Of a stretch of DNA of 64,000 nt, positions 16,924 through 24,895 are shown in pieces. The stretch is from contig NZ_BAAAOH010000001.1 of NCBI RefSeq assembly GCF_039530225.1, positions 744,001-808,000 of the forward strand, in the 5' to 3' direction. A program made the translations under genes and the position numbers. The notes under the pieces were generated by a model that saw only the letters and a program-made list of their open reading frames with translations, made no database searches and was not told where the DNA came from. This DNA comes from Microbacterium pumilum. GTDB lineage: Bacteria; Actinomycetota; Actinomycetes; Actinomycetales; Microbacteriaceae. How positions within the stretch are numbered: the first letter of the stretch is position 1; each line of letters opens with the position of its first letter.

Positions 16924-17529
16924 TCAGTCGCCGCGCGACCCCGCGTCGGACCTGCCGACATCCGTGCGGTGGAAGTTCTGAGACGAACGGGATGCCGTCG
17001 GCCCCCGCTGGCCCTGATACCTGTTGCCGTACGGCCCGGAGCCGTAGGGGTTCTCAGCGGGAGACGACAGCCGGAAGAAGCACAGCTGGCCGATCTTCAT
17101 GCCCGGCCACAGCGTGATCGGCAGTGTCGCGACGTTCGAGAGCTCGAGCGTGACGTGGCCCGAGAAACCGGGGTCGATGAATCCCGCGGTCGAGTGGGTG
17201 AGGAGGCCGAGACGGCCGAGCGACGACTTGCCCTCGAGCCGTGCGGCGATGTCGTCGGCAAGCGACACGAGCTCGAACGTGGATCCGAGGGCGAATTCGC
17301 CAGGATGCAGCACGAACGGCTCATCCGGTGCGACCTCGATCAGGTGAGTGAGGTCGGGCTGGTCGAGCGCCGGGTCGATGAACGGGTACTTGTGGTTGTC
17401 GAACAGCCGGAAGTACCGGTCGAGCCTCACGTCGACGCTCGATGGTTGCACCATGTCGGGCTCCCACGGGTCGAGCCCGATGCGCCCGGCCTCGATCTCG
17501 CCACGGATGTCACGGTCGGAGAGCAGCAC
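16924..17529 (-). CDS. dcd: dCTP deaminase (possibly bifunctional dCTP deaminase/dUTPase)
   Basis: 201 residues with [15 protein letters not shown] at the start, the substrate motif [20 protein letters not shown] and the trimeric dUTPase-like core ([11 protein letters not shown]). It makes dUTP, or dUMP directly in bifunctional actinobacterial members, for thymidylate synthesis. The last 40 residues ([12 protein letters not shown] and a Ser-rich tail) are longer than E. coli Dcd but common in actinomycetes. It converges with the Cache gene with nine bases between stops. Confidence 0.93.
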   Translation of the reverse strand: MLLSDRDIRGEIEAGRIGLDPWEPDMVQPSSVDVRLDRYFRLFDNHKYPFIDPALDQPDLTHLIEVAPDEPFVLHPGEFALGSTFELVSLADDIAARLEGKSSLGRLGLLTHSTAGFIDPGFSGHVTLELSNVATLPITLWPGMKIGQLCFFRLSSPAENPYGSGPYGNRYQGQRGPTASRSSQNFHRTDVGRSDAGSRGD

Positions 17530-17634
17530 GCGATCAGCCTACCGGCGGCGGTCTGCGCGAGGATCCCCGGTTCGGCGCTCGGTCGGGCACGCGAGGTCGG
17601 TTTGCTATGCTGGCCGGGCGCCGAAAGGCCTGCC

Positions 17635-17708
17635 GGGGATGTAGTTCAATGGCAGAACTTCAGCTTCCCAAGCTGATAGCGCGGGTTCGATTCCCGTCAT
17701 CCCCTCCA
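17635..17708 (+). tRNA. tRNA-Gly (anticodon CCC), CCA encoded
   Basis: The acceptor stem GGGGATG (17635-17641) pairs with CATCCCC, discriminator T, then encoded CCA at 17706-17708. The D arm is GTTC-AATGGCA-GAAC. The anticodon arm is TCAGC-TTCCCAA-GCTGA, giving anticodon CCC for GGG codons. The T arm is GCGGG-TTCGATT-CCCGT. All stems pair, with one G-T. No terminator hairpin is obvious after it. Confidence 0.95.
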
Positions 17709-17823
17709 ATGCCTGTAGGAGTCACTCCCGTGCGGGCGGGCCCACCGCGACCCTGTTTAGTGTTGTAGGTGCATCGCCGGCACACCGAGCTCGTCGACCC
17801 GCCGGCAGCAAAGGAGCCTCACC

Positions 17824-18822
17824 ATGCGCGCACTCATCCATTCGACTTTCGGCGATCCGACCGAGGTCCTCGAGGTTGCCGAGCGCCCGCTCCCGGAGCC
17901 TGGGACCGGACAGGTGCGCGTGCGGACCCTGCTCTCGCCCATCCACAACCACGACCTGTGGACGATACGCGGCACGTATGGGTTCAAGCCCGAACTGCCT
18001 GCGGCATCGGGCACCGAGGCGGTCGGCGTGGTCGACGCACTCGGCGATGGTGTCGATGGCCTGCAGGTGGGGCAGCGAGTCACCGGCGGCGCATTCGGGG
18101 CGTGGAGCGAGTACTTCCTGGCCAAAGCGGCCGGGCTCGTACCGGTGCCCGATGCGATCGACGATGAGACCGCCGCGCAGCTCATCTCGATGCCGTTCAG
18201 CGCGCTCGCCCTCCTCGACTCGCTCGACGTGCAGCCAGGCGACTGGATCGCGCAGAACACCGCAAATGGCGCGGTAGGCAAGCTGGTCGCGCAGTTTGCG
18301 CCCGCGCGCGGCATCCGTGTTCTCGGCCTGGTGCGCCGCGATGCGGGCGTCGATGAGCTCGCAGCCCTCGGCATCCGCGATGTCGTGTCGACTGAGGGCG
18401 CGAATTGGCGCGATCGCGCCGCTGAGATCCTCGGCGGCGCGGAACCGCGCGCGGCGGTCGACTCGGTCGGGGGGAAGGCGGCCGGAGAGCTGCTGTCGCT
18501 CCTCGGCGAGGGTGGCACGCTCGTGTCGTTCGGAGCGATGGGATCGAGCACGCTGGAGATCTCGTCGGGCGATCTCATCTTCAAGAACGCGACGGTGAAG
18601 GGCTTCTGGGGAAGCACCGTGAGCAGGACGATGGATGCCGCGAAGCGCGGCGCGCTGATCGGCGAACTGCTTCAGCGCATCGGTTCGGGCGAAGTGTCAC
18701 TCCCGGTCGAAGCCGTGTATCCCTTCGAGGAAGCACGCGCCGCCGCGGCCGCGAGCGCCGTTCCCGGCCGTGCCGGGAAGATCCTGCTGCGCTTCGGCGC
18801 GAGCGACGCGAACAGCAGCTGA
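17824..18822 (+). CDS. Zinc-independent MDR-family oxidoreductase (enoyl/quinone reductase-like)
   Basis: 332 residues of the medium-chain dehydrogenase fold, related to MECR/quinone reductases. It has a GroES-like N-terminal domain (PIHNHDLWTIRGTYGFKPELP, GTEAVGVV) and a Rossmann segment around WIAQNTANGAVGKLVAQFA. The structural-zinc cysteines of alcohol dehydrogenases are absent. The reaction is probably NADPH-dependent reduction of an activated double bond; the substrate is unknown. AAGGAG lies about 9 bases before ATG 17824. It is a single gene, converging with an EamA gene. Confidence 0.8.
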   Translation: MRALIHSTFGDPTEVLEVAERPLPEPGTGQVRVRTLLSPIHNHDLWTIRGTYGFKPELPAASGTEAVGVVDALGDGVDGLQVGQRVTGGAFGAWSEYFLAKAAGLVPVPDAIDDETAAQLISMPFSALALLDSLDVQPGDWIAQNTANGAVGKLVAQFAPARGIRVLGLVRRDAGVDELAALGIRDVVSTEGANWRDRAAEILGGAEPRAAVDSVGGKAAGELLSLLGEGGTLVSFGAMGSSTLEISSGDLIFKNATVKGFWGSTVSRTMDAAKRGALIGELLQRIGSGEVSLPVEAVYPFEEARAAAAASAVPGRAGKILLRFGASDANSS

Positions 18823-18849
18823 ACCGTCCAGACGGATGCAGCGACGACG

Positions 18850-19725
18850 TCACGCCAGCGGTTCGGCCGCTTCGCGCGCAGCACGCCCCGAAGAGCGCAC
18901 AGCGCCGATGCTGGCGGTGATGACCAGCCCGATGCCGACGAGCTCGAGCCACCCCAGCGTCTGATCCAAGAAGACGAATCCGGCGAGCGCCGCGGTCGCC
19001 GGTGCGAGGCTCATGAGAATCGCGAACGCTGCCGCCGGCAGCCTCCGGAGGGCGATGAGCTCGAACGCGTACGGGATGGTCGACGACAGCAGGGCGACCG
19101 CAGCCCCGATGGCGAGAATGTCGACGCGAAGCAGCGAGGCACCGGCATCCGCGATTCCGAACGGCAGAGAAAGCAGCGCGCCCGCCGTCATGGCGAGTGC
19201 GAGGCCATCGAGTTTGGGGAAGGCGCGTCCGACGCGAGCGGAGGCGAGGATGTAGAAGGCCCAGCTCGTCGCCGCGCCCAGTGCGAACAGCACCCCGAGG
19301 GCGTCGAGGTCATCCCAGCCTCCACCGCCGAGGGCGACCACTCCGACGAGGGCGAGCAGCGCCCACAGCCAGGCCGACGCTCGGCGGCTCGCGACGATCG
19401 AAAGCACGAGCGGTCCGAGCACCTCGATCGTGACTGTAACGCCGAGCGGCAGGCGCTCGAGGGCGAGATAGAAGAGGCCGTTCATGGCGGCGAGCACCAC
19501 GCCGAAGCCGGCCACGGCGAGCCAGGCATCGCGTGAATGACCGCGCATGCTCGGACGGGCGATCGCCAGCAGGAGCACCGCGGAGAACACGAGGCGCAGC
19601 ATGACCATGCCGAGCGGGCCCACTTCGGGGAACAGCAGCACCGCGAGCGACGCCCCGACCTCTTGGCACGCCAGCCCCGCGATGACCAGCAGGATGGCGG
19701 GAGTCGTCCCCGCGCGGGGCGTCAC
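18850..19725 (-). CDS. EamA/DMT-family exporter (RhtA-like)
   Basis: 291 residues with about ten membrane segments in two EamA repeats. It begins TPRAGTTPAILLVIAGLACQ, and the second repeat ends near LGWLELVGIGLVITASIGAV. Members export amino acids and metabolites such as threonine or homoserine. GTG start at 19725, ten bases after the end of the upstream serine-hydrolase gene, so the two may be co-transcribed. The substrate is not predictable. Confidence 0.82.
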   Translation of the reverse strand: MTPRAGTTPAILLVIAGLACQEVGASLAVLLFPEVGPLGMVMLRLVFSAVLLLAIARPSMRGHSRDAWLAVAGFGVVLAAMNGLFYLALERLPLGVTVTIEVLGPLVLSIVASRRASAWLWALLALVGVVALGGGGWDDLDALGVLFALGAATSWAFYILASARVGRAFPKLDGLALAMTAGALLSLPFGIADAGASLLRVDILAIGAAVALLSSTIPYAFELIALRRLPAAAFAILMSLAPATAALAGFVFLDQTLGWLELVGIGLVITASIGAVRSSGRAAREAAEPLA

Positions 19726-19735
19726 GGCCCGCTGG

Positions 19736-21019
19736 TCACTGGGTCGGGAGCGGGCAGATGGCGCCCTTCGCGATCATGTCGTGGTACTGCGAGGCGGTCC
19801 ACGGCAGACCTGCTTCCGGAGCGGTCTCTCCCGCCGCGGCGGGCGCCTTCGATGCGATGGCGGCAAGCTGCCAGGCGAGAAACGCCACGAGATCGCTCGA
19901 CGCGGCCGAGTTGTTCAGCACGACAGCGACGGTGAGACCCGAGTCAGGGTCGGAGAAGACCGCCGGCAGGTACCCGGGCACCTTGCCGAACTGCCCGATC
20001 AAGGATCCAGCCTGAAAAGTCCCGCCCGTCGCGGTGTACCACGCCGGCGCCTTCGCATAGGGTGCGATCGGGTCGGCGAAGCGGTCGATGCCGTCCGGCA
20101 GCAATGCTCCCGCCGCAAGCGCCCGCCCGTACCTGCCGAGATCGGCGATGGTCGATACGACGCCGGCGTCGGTGAAGCCGACGCTCGACGACAGTTCTGT
20201 GATGTCGCGAGGCTTTGCGCAGTCGAGTCCGTTCTTGCCGGTCAGAGACACGGTTCCGCTGAGCACCGAACCGCTGGATCCGGGCTCGACGGTGCTCGGC
20301 GAGGGCAGTTCCGTGCCGGCGAGGTCGAGCGGGTCGACGACGTACCGGTCGATCAGGGCGGCCGCGCGCTGGCCGGTGGCGCGCTCGAGCGCCAGGCCGA
20401 GCAGGACGTATCCCGCATCCGAGCTGGCGTATGCCTTGCCCGGATCGAAGAGCCGCTTCTGGCCGAGACCGTAGCTGGCGAGTTCGCGGGGATCCCACGT
20501 TCTCGAGGGGTTGCTGAGCCAGAGCGGCCCGAGCTGCTTCGCGAACGAGCCGATCCCCGATGTGCCATTGCACAGTTCCTGAAGGCTCACGCCCGTGGCT
20601 TCGGGAACCCCTGCGACGTAGTCCGACACGTTGTCATCGAGGCTCACCTTGCCTTCGGCGGCCACGGCGTAGAGCACATCGCACGTCATCGCCCGGGTGA
20701 TCTTGCCCGCCCGGAACTGCATGTCTGCGGTGACCGCCTCGTCATCGCCCGGGTGCTGCGTTCCGATTCCGGTCACCCAGCTGCCGCTCCACGGCGCCCA
20801 CACGCCGACGACGGCACCCGACGATCCGGTGGCGGCCATCGCGAACTCCACCGCGGCCTGCAGCTGCGCGGCGGTCTCGTCGGGGAAGGCGGCATCCGAC
20901 TGAGCGGGGAAGTCCAGATCGACGTGGTTGTCGGCGGCGCATCCGGCGAGACCACTCACAAGCCCCAGCGCGACGAGGATGGCGACAGCACGGTGCTGTC
21001 GTGTGGAACTTATGCGCAT
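19736..21019 (-). CDS. Beta-lactamase-fold (class C-like) lipoprotein, nucleophile apparently lost
   Basis: 427 residues from ATG 21019 (MRISSTRQHR). The signal ends at LAGC (Cys27). The rest follows the serine-hydrolase/PBP4 fold: FRAGKITRAM, LCNGTSGIG, YASSDAGY and VPGYL. The normal SxxK position reads K106-I-T-R109, so both the nucleophilic Ser and the Lys are replaced. The DNA was re-read on the minus strand and supports this. The protein may bind peptidoglycan or D-Ala peptides without hydrolysis. GGGGTGAG precedes the ATG. An ACACAC/GTGTGT palindrome sits 31 bases upstream. Confidence 0.75.
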   Translation of the reverse strand: MRISSTRQHRAVAILVALGLVSGLAGCAADNHVDLDFPAQSDAAFPDETAAQLQAAVEFAMAATGSSGAVVGVWAPWSGSWVTGIGTQHPGDDEAVTADMQFRAGKITRAMTCDVLYAVAAEGKVSLDDNVSDYVAGVPEATGVSLQELCNGTSGIGSFAKQLGPLWLSNPSRTWDPRELASYGLGQKRLFDPGKAYASSDAGYVLLGLALERATGQRAAALIDRYVVDPLDLAGTELPSPSTVEPGSSGSVLSGTVSLTGKNGLDCAKPRDITELSSSVGFTDAGVVSTIADLGRYGRALAAGALLPDGIDRFADPIAPYAKAPAWYTATGGTFQAGSLIGQFGKVPGYLPAVFSDPDSGLTVAVVLNNSAASSDLVAFLAWQLAAIASKAPAAAGETAPEAGLPWTASQYHDMIAKGAICPLPTQ

Positions 21020-21049
21020 CTCACCCCCCGGTGTAGTGCAATGATTCAA

Positions 21050-21062
21050 ACACACCGTGTGT
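21050..21062. promoter_or_regulatory. Short palindrome ACACACcGTGTGT in a divergent promoter region
   Basis: Perfect 6-bp arms around one central base, in the 76-base gap between the lipoprotein gene (minus) and the DUF2470 gene (plus). It could be an operator for either gene. Only position and symmetry support it. Confidence 0.35.
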
Positions 21063-21095
21063 CGTTCCCGTATTCAACCTCCTTAGGCTGTTGAA

Positions 21096-21407
21096 ATGCC
21101 CCACCGATTCGACGACGCCGCACGCGCGGGAGTTCTCGGCCACATGAATGCCGACCATGGCGACGACAATTTGCTGATCGCGAAGGCATTCGGGCCGACG
21201 AGCGACATCGTGACGGCGACGATGACCGACTTCGACGGCGAGGGCGGCCGGTGGGATGCGCAGCTCCGCAGCGGCGAGACGATCGAGGTCAGCATCCCCT
21301 GGCCCGCGGGCGGGATCACCCAGCGCCCCGAGGTTCGCCGAGAGATCGTGGCGCTCTACGACGAGGCATGCCGACGGCTCGGGCTCGAACCACGAGCGCA
21401 CGCCTGA
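21096..21407 (+). CDS. DUF2470 domain protein (heme-oxygenase partner)
   Basis: 103 residues beginning MPHRFDDAARAGVLGHMNAD, with NADHGDDNLLIAKAFG typical of DUF2470 (PF10615), a split-barrel-like domain found fused to or beside heme utilisation proteins. It lies 53 bases before a heme oxygenase gene in the same direction, which supports a role in heme binding or breakdown. There is no good RBS before ATG 21096, so it may be leaderless or depend on a short leader. Confidence 0.85.
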   Translation: MPHRFDDAARAGVLGHMNADHGDDNLLIAKAFGPTSDIVTATMTDFDGEGGRWDAQLRSGETIEVSIPWPAGGITQRPEVRREIVALYDEACRRLGLEPRAHA

Positions 21408-21423
21408 CCGGTGCCGAGATCGA

Positions 21424-21442
21424 CTAGGTAAGGATGCCCTAA
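21424..21442 (+). promoter_or_regulatory. IdeR/DtxR iron box upstream of the heme oxygenase gene
   Basis: CTAGGTAAGGATGCCCTAA matches 13 of 19 positions of the DtxR/IdeR consensus TTAGGTTAGCCTAACCTAA. It lies seven bases before a -10 box (TAGACT, 21449-21454), so a bound repressor would cover the -35 region. Heme oxygenase HmuO is DtxR-controlled in corynebacteria; the same logic is inferred here. Confidence 0.75.
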
Positions 21443-21448
21443 GTCTTC

Positions 21449-21454
21449 TAGACT
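21449..21454 (+). promoter_or_regulatory. -10 box of a probable leaderless promoter (TAGACT)
   Basis: TAGACT followed by exactly six bases and the ATG at 21461. Transcription would start at or next to the start codon, giving a leaderless message, and no Shine-Dalgarno sequence is present. Confidence 0.65.
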
Positions 21455-21460
21455 TGCGCC

Positions 21461-22114
21461 ATGCCCGACCCGATCCCGTTCTCCACGGCGCTCCGCGAGC
21501 GCTCGAGTGGAGCGCACTCCGGCAGCGAGCACGCAGGATTCATGGCCGATCTGATGTCGGGCGAGGGAACGCGGGCGGATTACACCGCGCTCGTGGTGCA
21601 GCACTGGTACATCTATGAGGCACTCGAGCGGGTGGCCGAGCAGATGCGCCGCGATCCGGTGGCGTCGGTCTTCATCAGTGACAAGCTCACGCGGATGCCG
21701 GCCCTCGAGGCCGACCTCGAGTTTCTGATCGGCGCCGACTGGCGTGATCACATCACGCCGCTGCCCACGACGCGGCGCTACGTCGATCGGATCAACATGG
21801 TCGGCGCGACCTGGCCGGGCGGCTTCGTCGCGCACCAGTACACACGCTACCTCGGCGACCTCTCGGGTGGGCAGTTCATCGGCCGCCTCATGGCCCGTCG
21901 CTTCGGGTTCGAGGCGAACGGCATCGGGTTCTACCTCTTCGCCGACATCGCAGACCCGAAGGCTTTCAAAGAGGTCTATCGCGAACAGCTGGATGCCGCA
22001 CCGTGGGATGCCGAAGAGCAGGCGCGGGTCATCGACGAGGTCCTGCTCGCCTACCGCTTCAACACCGAGCTGTTCGACGATCTCGCGCGTGCGAAGCAGT
22101 CGCAGGTCGCCTGA
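21461..22114 (+). CDS. hmuO: Heme oxygenase, biliverdin-producing (HmuO type)
   Basis: 217 residues of the heme oxygenase family. The proximal heme ligand is His19 (SSGAHSGSEH), and the distal helix signature YLGDLSGGQFIGRLMARRFGF is complete. It cleaves heme to biliverdin, CO and Fe2+, releasing iron. The iron box at 21424-21442 and the DUF2470 gene just upstream fit iron-starvation induction. Reductant is likely to come from a ferredoxin. Length is normal for bacterial HO (about 215). Confidence 0.93.
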   Translation: MPDPIPFSTALRERSSGAHSGSEHAGFMADLMSGEGTRADYTALVVQHWYIYEALERVAEQMRRDPVASVFISDKLTRMPALEADLEFLIGADWRDHITPLPTTRRYVDRINMVGATWPGGFVAHQYTRYLGDLSGGQFIGRLMARRFGFEANGIGFYLFADIADPKAFKEVYREQLDAAPWDAEEQARVIDEVLLAYRFNTELFDDLARAKQSQVA

Positions 22115-22163
22115 GCACCGGCATCCGCGCCCGCATTCTGCTGGCGAACCCACTCCTTTTCGC

Positions 22164-22221
22164 CGAGCCCATCCGTTCGGCGCGACCGAGCGGGTGGGTT
22201 GGCGCGGAAAGGATGGGCTCG
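22164..22221. terminator. Inverted repeat between convergent genes, probable bidirectional terminator
   Basis: CGAGCCCATCC (22164-22174) and GGATGGGCTCG (22211-22221) are perfect 11-bp inverted arms around 36 bases, between the stops of hmuO and the helicase gene. Part of each arm region also resembles the flanking AACCCACTCC. The loop is long and no T-run follows, so it could equally be a dispersed palindromic element. Confidence 0.5.
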
Positions 22222-22233
22222 ACAACCGCAGTG

Positions 22234-23595
22234 TCAGGAGGCCGACGGCCGCAGCGCGGACGCCATGAACCGCTGCACATCCGGATCGACGCGGATGTCG
22301 CTCGGTCGCAGCGGCCGCGACAGATAGAGGCCGTCGAGCGATGTCAGCCGCGAGAGTGCGACGTAGGTCTGTCCCGGCGCGAACGCACCGGAGCCGAGGT
22401 CGATGACGGCCCGATCGTACGTCTGTCCCTGCGACTTGTGGATCGTGACCGCCCACGCCAGCCGCAGTGGGAACTGCGTGAACTCGGCCACGATCTCGCG
22501 CGTCAGCGACTTCGAGCCGGCGTCGTACGCGTAGCGGAATCGCTCCCAGACCGTCGGCTCGACGTCGAACTCGTCGCCTTCCACCTCGACGCGCACTGTT
22601 CCGCCCGCGATGCGCGTGACCGTGCCGATCGTGCCGTTGACCCAGCGAGGCGGCTCACCGAACGAACCCGTGTCATTGCGCAGGAACATCACCTGCGCCC
22701 CGACCTTCAGCTGCAGCTCCTTGTCGGCGGGGTAGGCGGCATCCCCGCGTCCGAAGTCCCCCGTGATCTCGGCGACCGCGGTCTGCGAGCGGCCGGCGAG
22801 GGCATCGAGGTGGCGGCGATTGATCGAGTTGACGATGTCGTTGCGCGTCGCCAGCGTGATGAGCGGGGATTCCCCGTCGACGGGCTCGGGCGGCGTGCGG
22901 GAGCCGGTGTCGTTGAAGATCTGCGCGATGTCAGCCGTCACGCGCCCGTGGCGCACGGCGTTCAGCATCGCCTTGAACGCCGGATCCGCCTGCCGATGGA
23001 TGTCGACCAGCTCCCTGATGTGGAGCTCCGCACCGTACGAGCCGACGTCGATGAGGCCGTCGCCGGCCGCCTCGCCGACCCACACCTTGGCGTCGAAGAA
23101 CCAGAACGAGCGGTAGTGGTCGCGGATGTAGTGCGCCTCGTCGCCGCGCGGCGGCACCGGCGCGAGCTGATAGGGGTCGCCGAACATGACGACCTGTGCG
23201 CCCCCGAACGGCTCGGCTTTGCGGCCCCGGGCCTGGCGCAACGCCCGGTCGATCGCATCCATCAGGTCGGCGTTGACCATCGAGATCTCGTCGATGACGA
23301 GCGTGTCGATCGCGTTCAGGATGCGGCGGGTCGGATCGGACTGGTCGATCTCACCGTTCGCGATGAGACCGATCGGCAGCCGGAACAGCGAGTGGATCGT
23401 CTGGCCCTCGACATTCAGCGCGGCGACGCCCGTCGGGGCGCACACCGCGATCTGCTTCGAGGTGTTCCATGCGAGGTGCTGCAGCAGGGTGGACTTGCCG
23501 GTGCCGGCGCGGCCGGTGACGAACACGTGCTCGCGGGTGTCCTCGATGAGCCGGAACAGCGCCTCCTGCTCGGGGGACAGGGCGGGCGCGGTCAC
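22234..23595 (-). CDS. PIF1-like superfamily 1B DNA helicase
   Basis: 453 residues. Walker A is GRAGTGKSTLLQH and Walker B is LVIDEISMVNADLMD. GDPYQLAPVPP and the C-terminal WAVTIHKSQGQTYDRAVIDL plus YVALSRLTSLDGLYLS are PIF1/RecD2-type motifs. It is a 5'-3' helicase likely to act on stalled forks or DNA structures. It is shorter than RecD2 and lacks its N-terminal HhH region. GTG start. Single gene, converging with hmuO and diverging from the next. Confidence 0.88.
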   Translation of the reverse strand: MTAPALSPEQEALFRLIEDTREHVFVTGRAGTGKSTLLQHLAWNTSKQIAVCAPTGVAALNVEGQTIHSLFRLPIGLIANGEIDQSDPTRRILNAIDTLVIDEISMVNADLMDAIDRALRQARGRKAEPFGGAQVVMFGDPYQLAPVPPRGDEAHYIRDHYRSFWFFDAKVWVGEAAGDGLIDVGSYGAELHIRELVDIHRQADPAFKAMLNAVRHGRVTADIAQIFNDTGSRTPPEPVDGESPLITLATRNDIVNSINRRHLDALAGRSQTAVAEITGDFGRGDAAYPADKELQLKVGAQVMFLRNDTGSFGEPPRWVNGTIGTVTRIAGGTVRVEVEGDEFDVEPTVWERFRYAYDAGSKSLTREIVAEFTQFPLRLAWAVTIHKSQGQTYDRAVIDLGSGAFAPGQTYVALSRLTSLDGLYLSRPLRPSDIRVDPDVQRFMASALRPSAS

Positions 23596-23674
23596 CGACT
23601 CATGCTAACCAGCGCCGCGGGGCGCCGGGCGCGGCATCCACAGCCCGCGGAGACATCTTTCAGGTGCCCGTCCA

Positions 23675-23680
23675 TAGACT
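23675..23680 (+). promoter_or_regulatory. -10 box of a probable leaderless promoter (TAGACT)
   Basis: TAGACT, six bases, then the GTG at 23687. The spacing is identical to the heme oxygenase promoter, and no ribosome-binding site is seen. Confidence 0.6.
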
Positions 23681-23686
23681 TGTGGC

Positions 23687-24820
23687 GTGGACCAGGGGGC
23701 GGTGGACACGGCGGGCGATCACGCGTCGGCGACGACCGCCACCGCTCAGCGCCCGGAGCCCGAGCCCGCCACACCACCCGGTCGCACCCGGGCCCGCCTC
23801 GCCGTCGACTTGACGCTGCTCGGGATCGTCGGCATTCTGCTCGTCGCGGCGATGTGGGCCGCAGTCTCGGCCGTCTCCCGTGAGTACTACAGCCCCACGG
23901 CGTTCGTCGAGCGCTACCTCGAGCTGCTCTCGGACGGTCGAGCGGCCGAGGCGCTCGCTGTTCCCGGTGTGGCCGTCGACTCGGCCGCACTCGATGCCGC
24001 GCGCCTGCCCGAGAACGCGTCACAGGCGCTGTTGCGTCACGACGCGCTCGCGGCGCTCACCGGCATCCGCGTCCTGTCCGAAGAGCCCGATGGCGACGTG
24101 ACCCGCGTCACCGTCGAATACCGTGCGGGCGACTACCCCGGAACGACCACCTTCGACGTGGTGCGCGATGGGTCGATCGGCCTCGCCCCGACGTGGCGCT
24201 TCGCCACCAGTCCGCTCGCCGTGATAGACCTCACCGTGACCGGCTCGATGGTGTTCGACGTGAACGGGTTCTCGATCGACAAGCGCCAGGTGTCACCTGA
24301 TGGAGCGGATGCCAATCCGCTCGTGCCGGTTCCGCTCCTCGTCTTCTCGCCGGGCGTCTACTCGGTGTCCGTCGACACGCAGCTGTCCGAGACACCGGGG
24401 GTCGCCATCCTGTCGGACAGTCCGTTCACCGAGGTGCCGGTGCAGGTTCATGCGACGGCGACGAAGGAGTTCGTGGCGATCGTGCAGCGCCGGGTGGCGG
24501 AGTTCCTCACCTCCTGCGCGACCCAGGAGGTGCTGCAGCCGACCGGGTGCCCGTTCGGCTTCGTGGTCGCCGACCGCATCGCCTCGACACCCGTCTGGTC
24601 GATCGCCGCCCAGCCCGCCGTCAGTGTCGACCCCGACGGCGGCGGGTGGAAGATCCCTGCGACGGATGCTGTCGCCCACATCGAGGTCGACATCCAGTCC
24701 CTGTTCGACGGATCGATCAGGCACGTCAGCGAGGACGTTCCCTTCCTCGTGACCGCGGCGATCACGGTGCTGCCCGATGGCAGCGCCTCCATCGCGGTGA
24801 GCGGACCCGACACGTTCTGA
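23687..24820 (+). CDS. Hypothetical membrane-anchored protein
   Basis: 377 residues. A polar Ala/Pro/Glu-rich stretch of about 45 residues precedes one membrane segment (LTLLGIVGILLVAAMWAAVS), then an extracytoplasmic part of about 300 residues. Inside it, AFVERYLELLSDGRAAEAL looks like an NTF2/Lumazine-binding-like start and the rest appears beta-rich. Two cysteines close together (SCATQEV, TGCPFG) may form a disulfide. No family is recognised with confidence. GTG start directly after a -10 box. Confidence 0.6.
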   Translation: MDQGAVDTAGDHASATTATAQRPEPEPATPPGRTRARLAVDLTLLGIVGILLVAAMWAAVSAVSREYYSPTAFVERYLELLSDGRAAEALAVPGVAVDSAALDAARLPENASQALLRHDALAALTGIRVLSEEPDGDVTRVTVEYRAGDYPGTTTFDVVRDGSIGLAPTWRFATSPLAVIDLTVTGSMVFDVNGFSIDKRQVSPDGADANPLVPVPLLVFSPGVYSVSVDTQLSETPGVAILSDSPFTEVPVQVHATATKEFVAIVQRRVAEFLTSCATQEVLQPTGCPFGFVVADRIASTPVWSIAAQPAVSVDPDGGGWKIPATDAVAHIEVDIQSLFDGSIRHVSEDVPFLVTAAITVLPDGSASIAVSGPDTF

Positions 24821-24895
24821 TCGGATGCCGCGCACGACGCGACCGCCACACCGCGGTCTCTATCCGCCATGATGTGGATCGGGAGGCGCGAGGCG

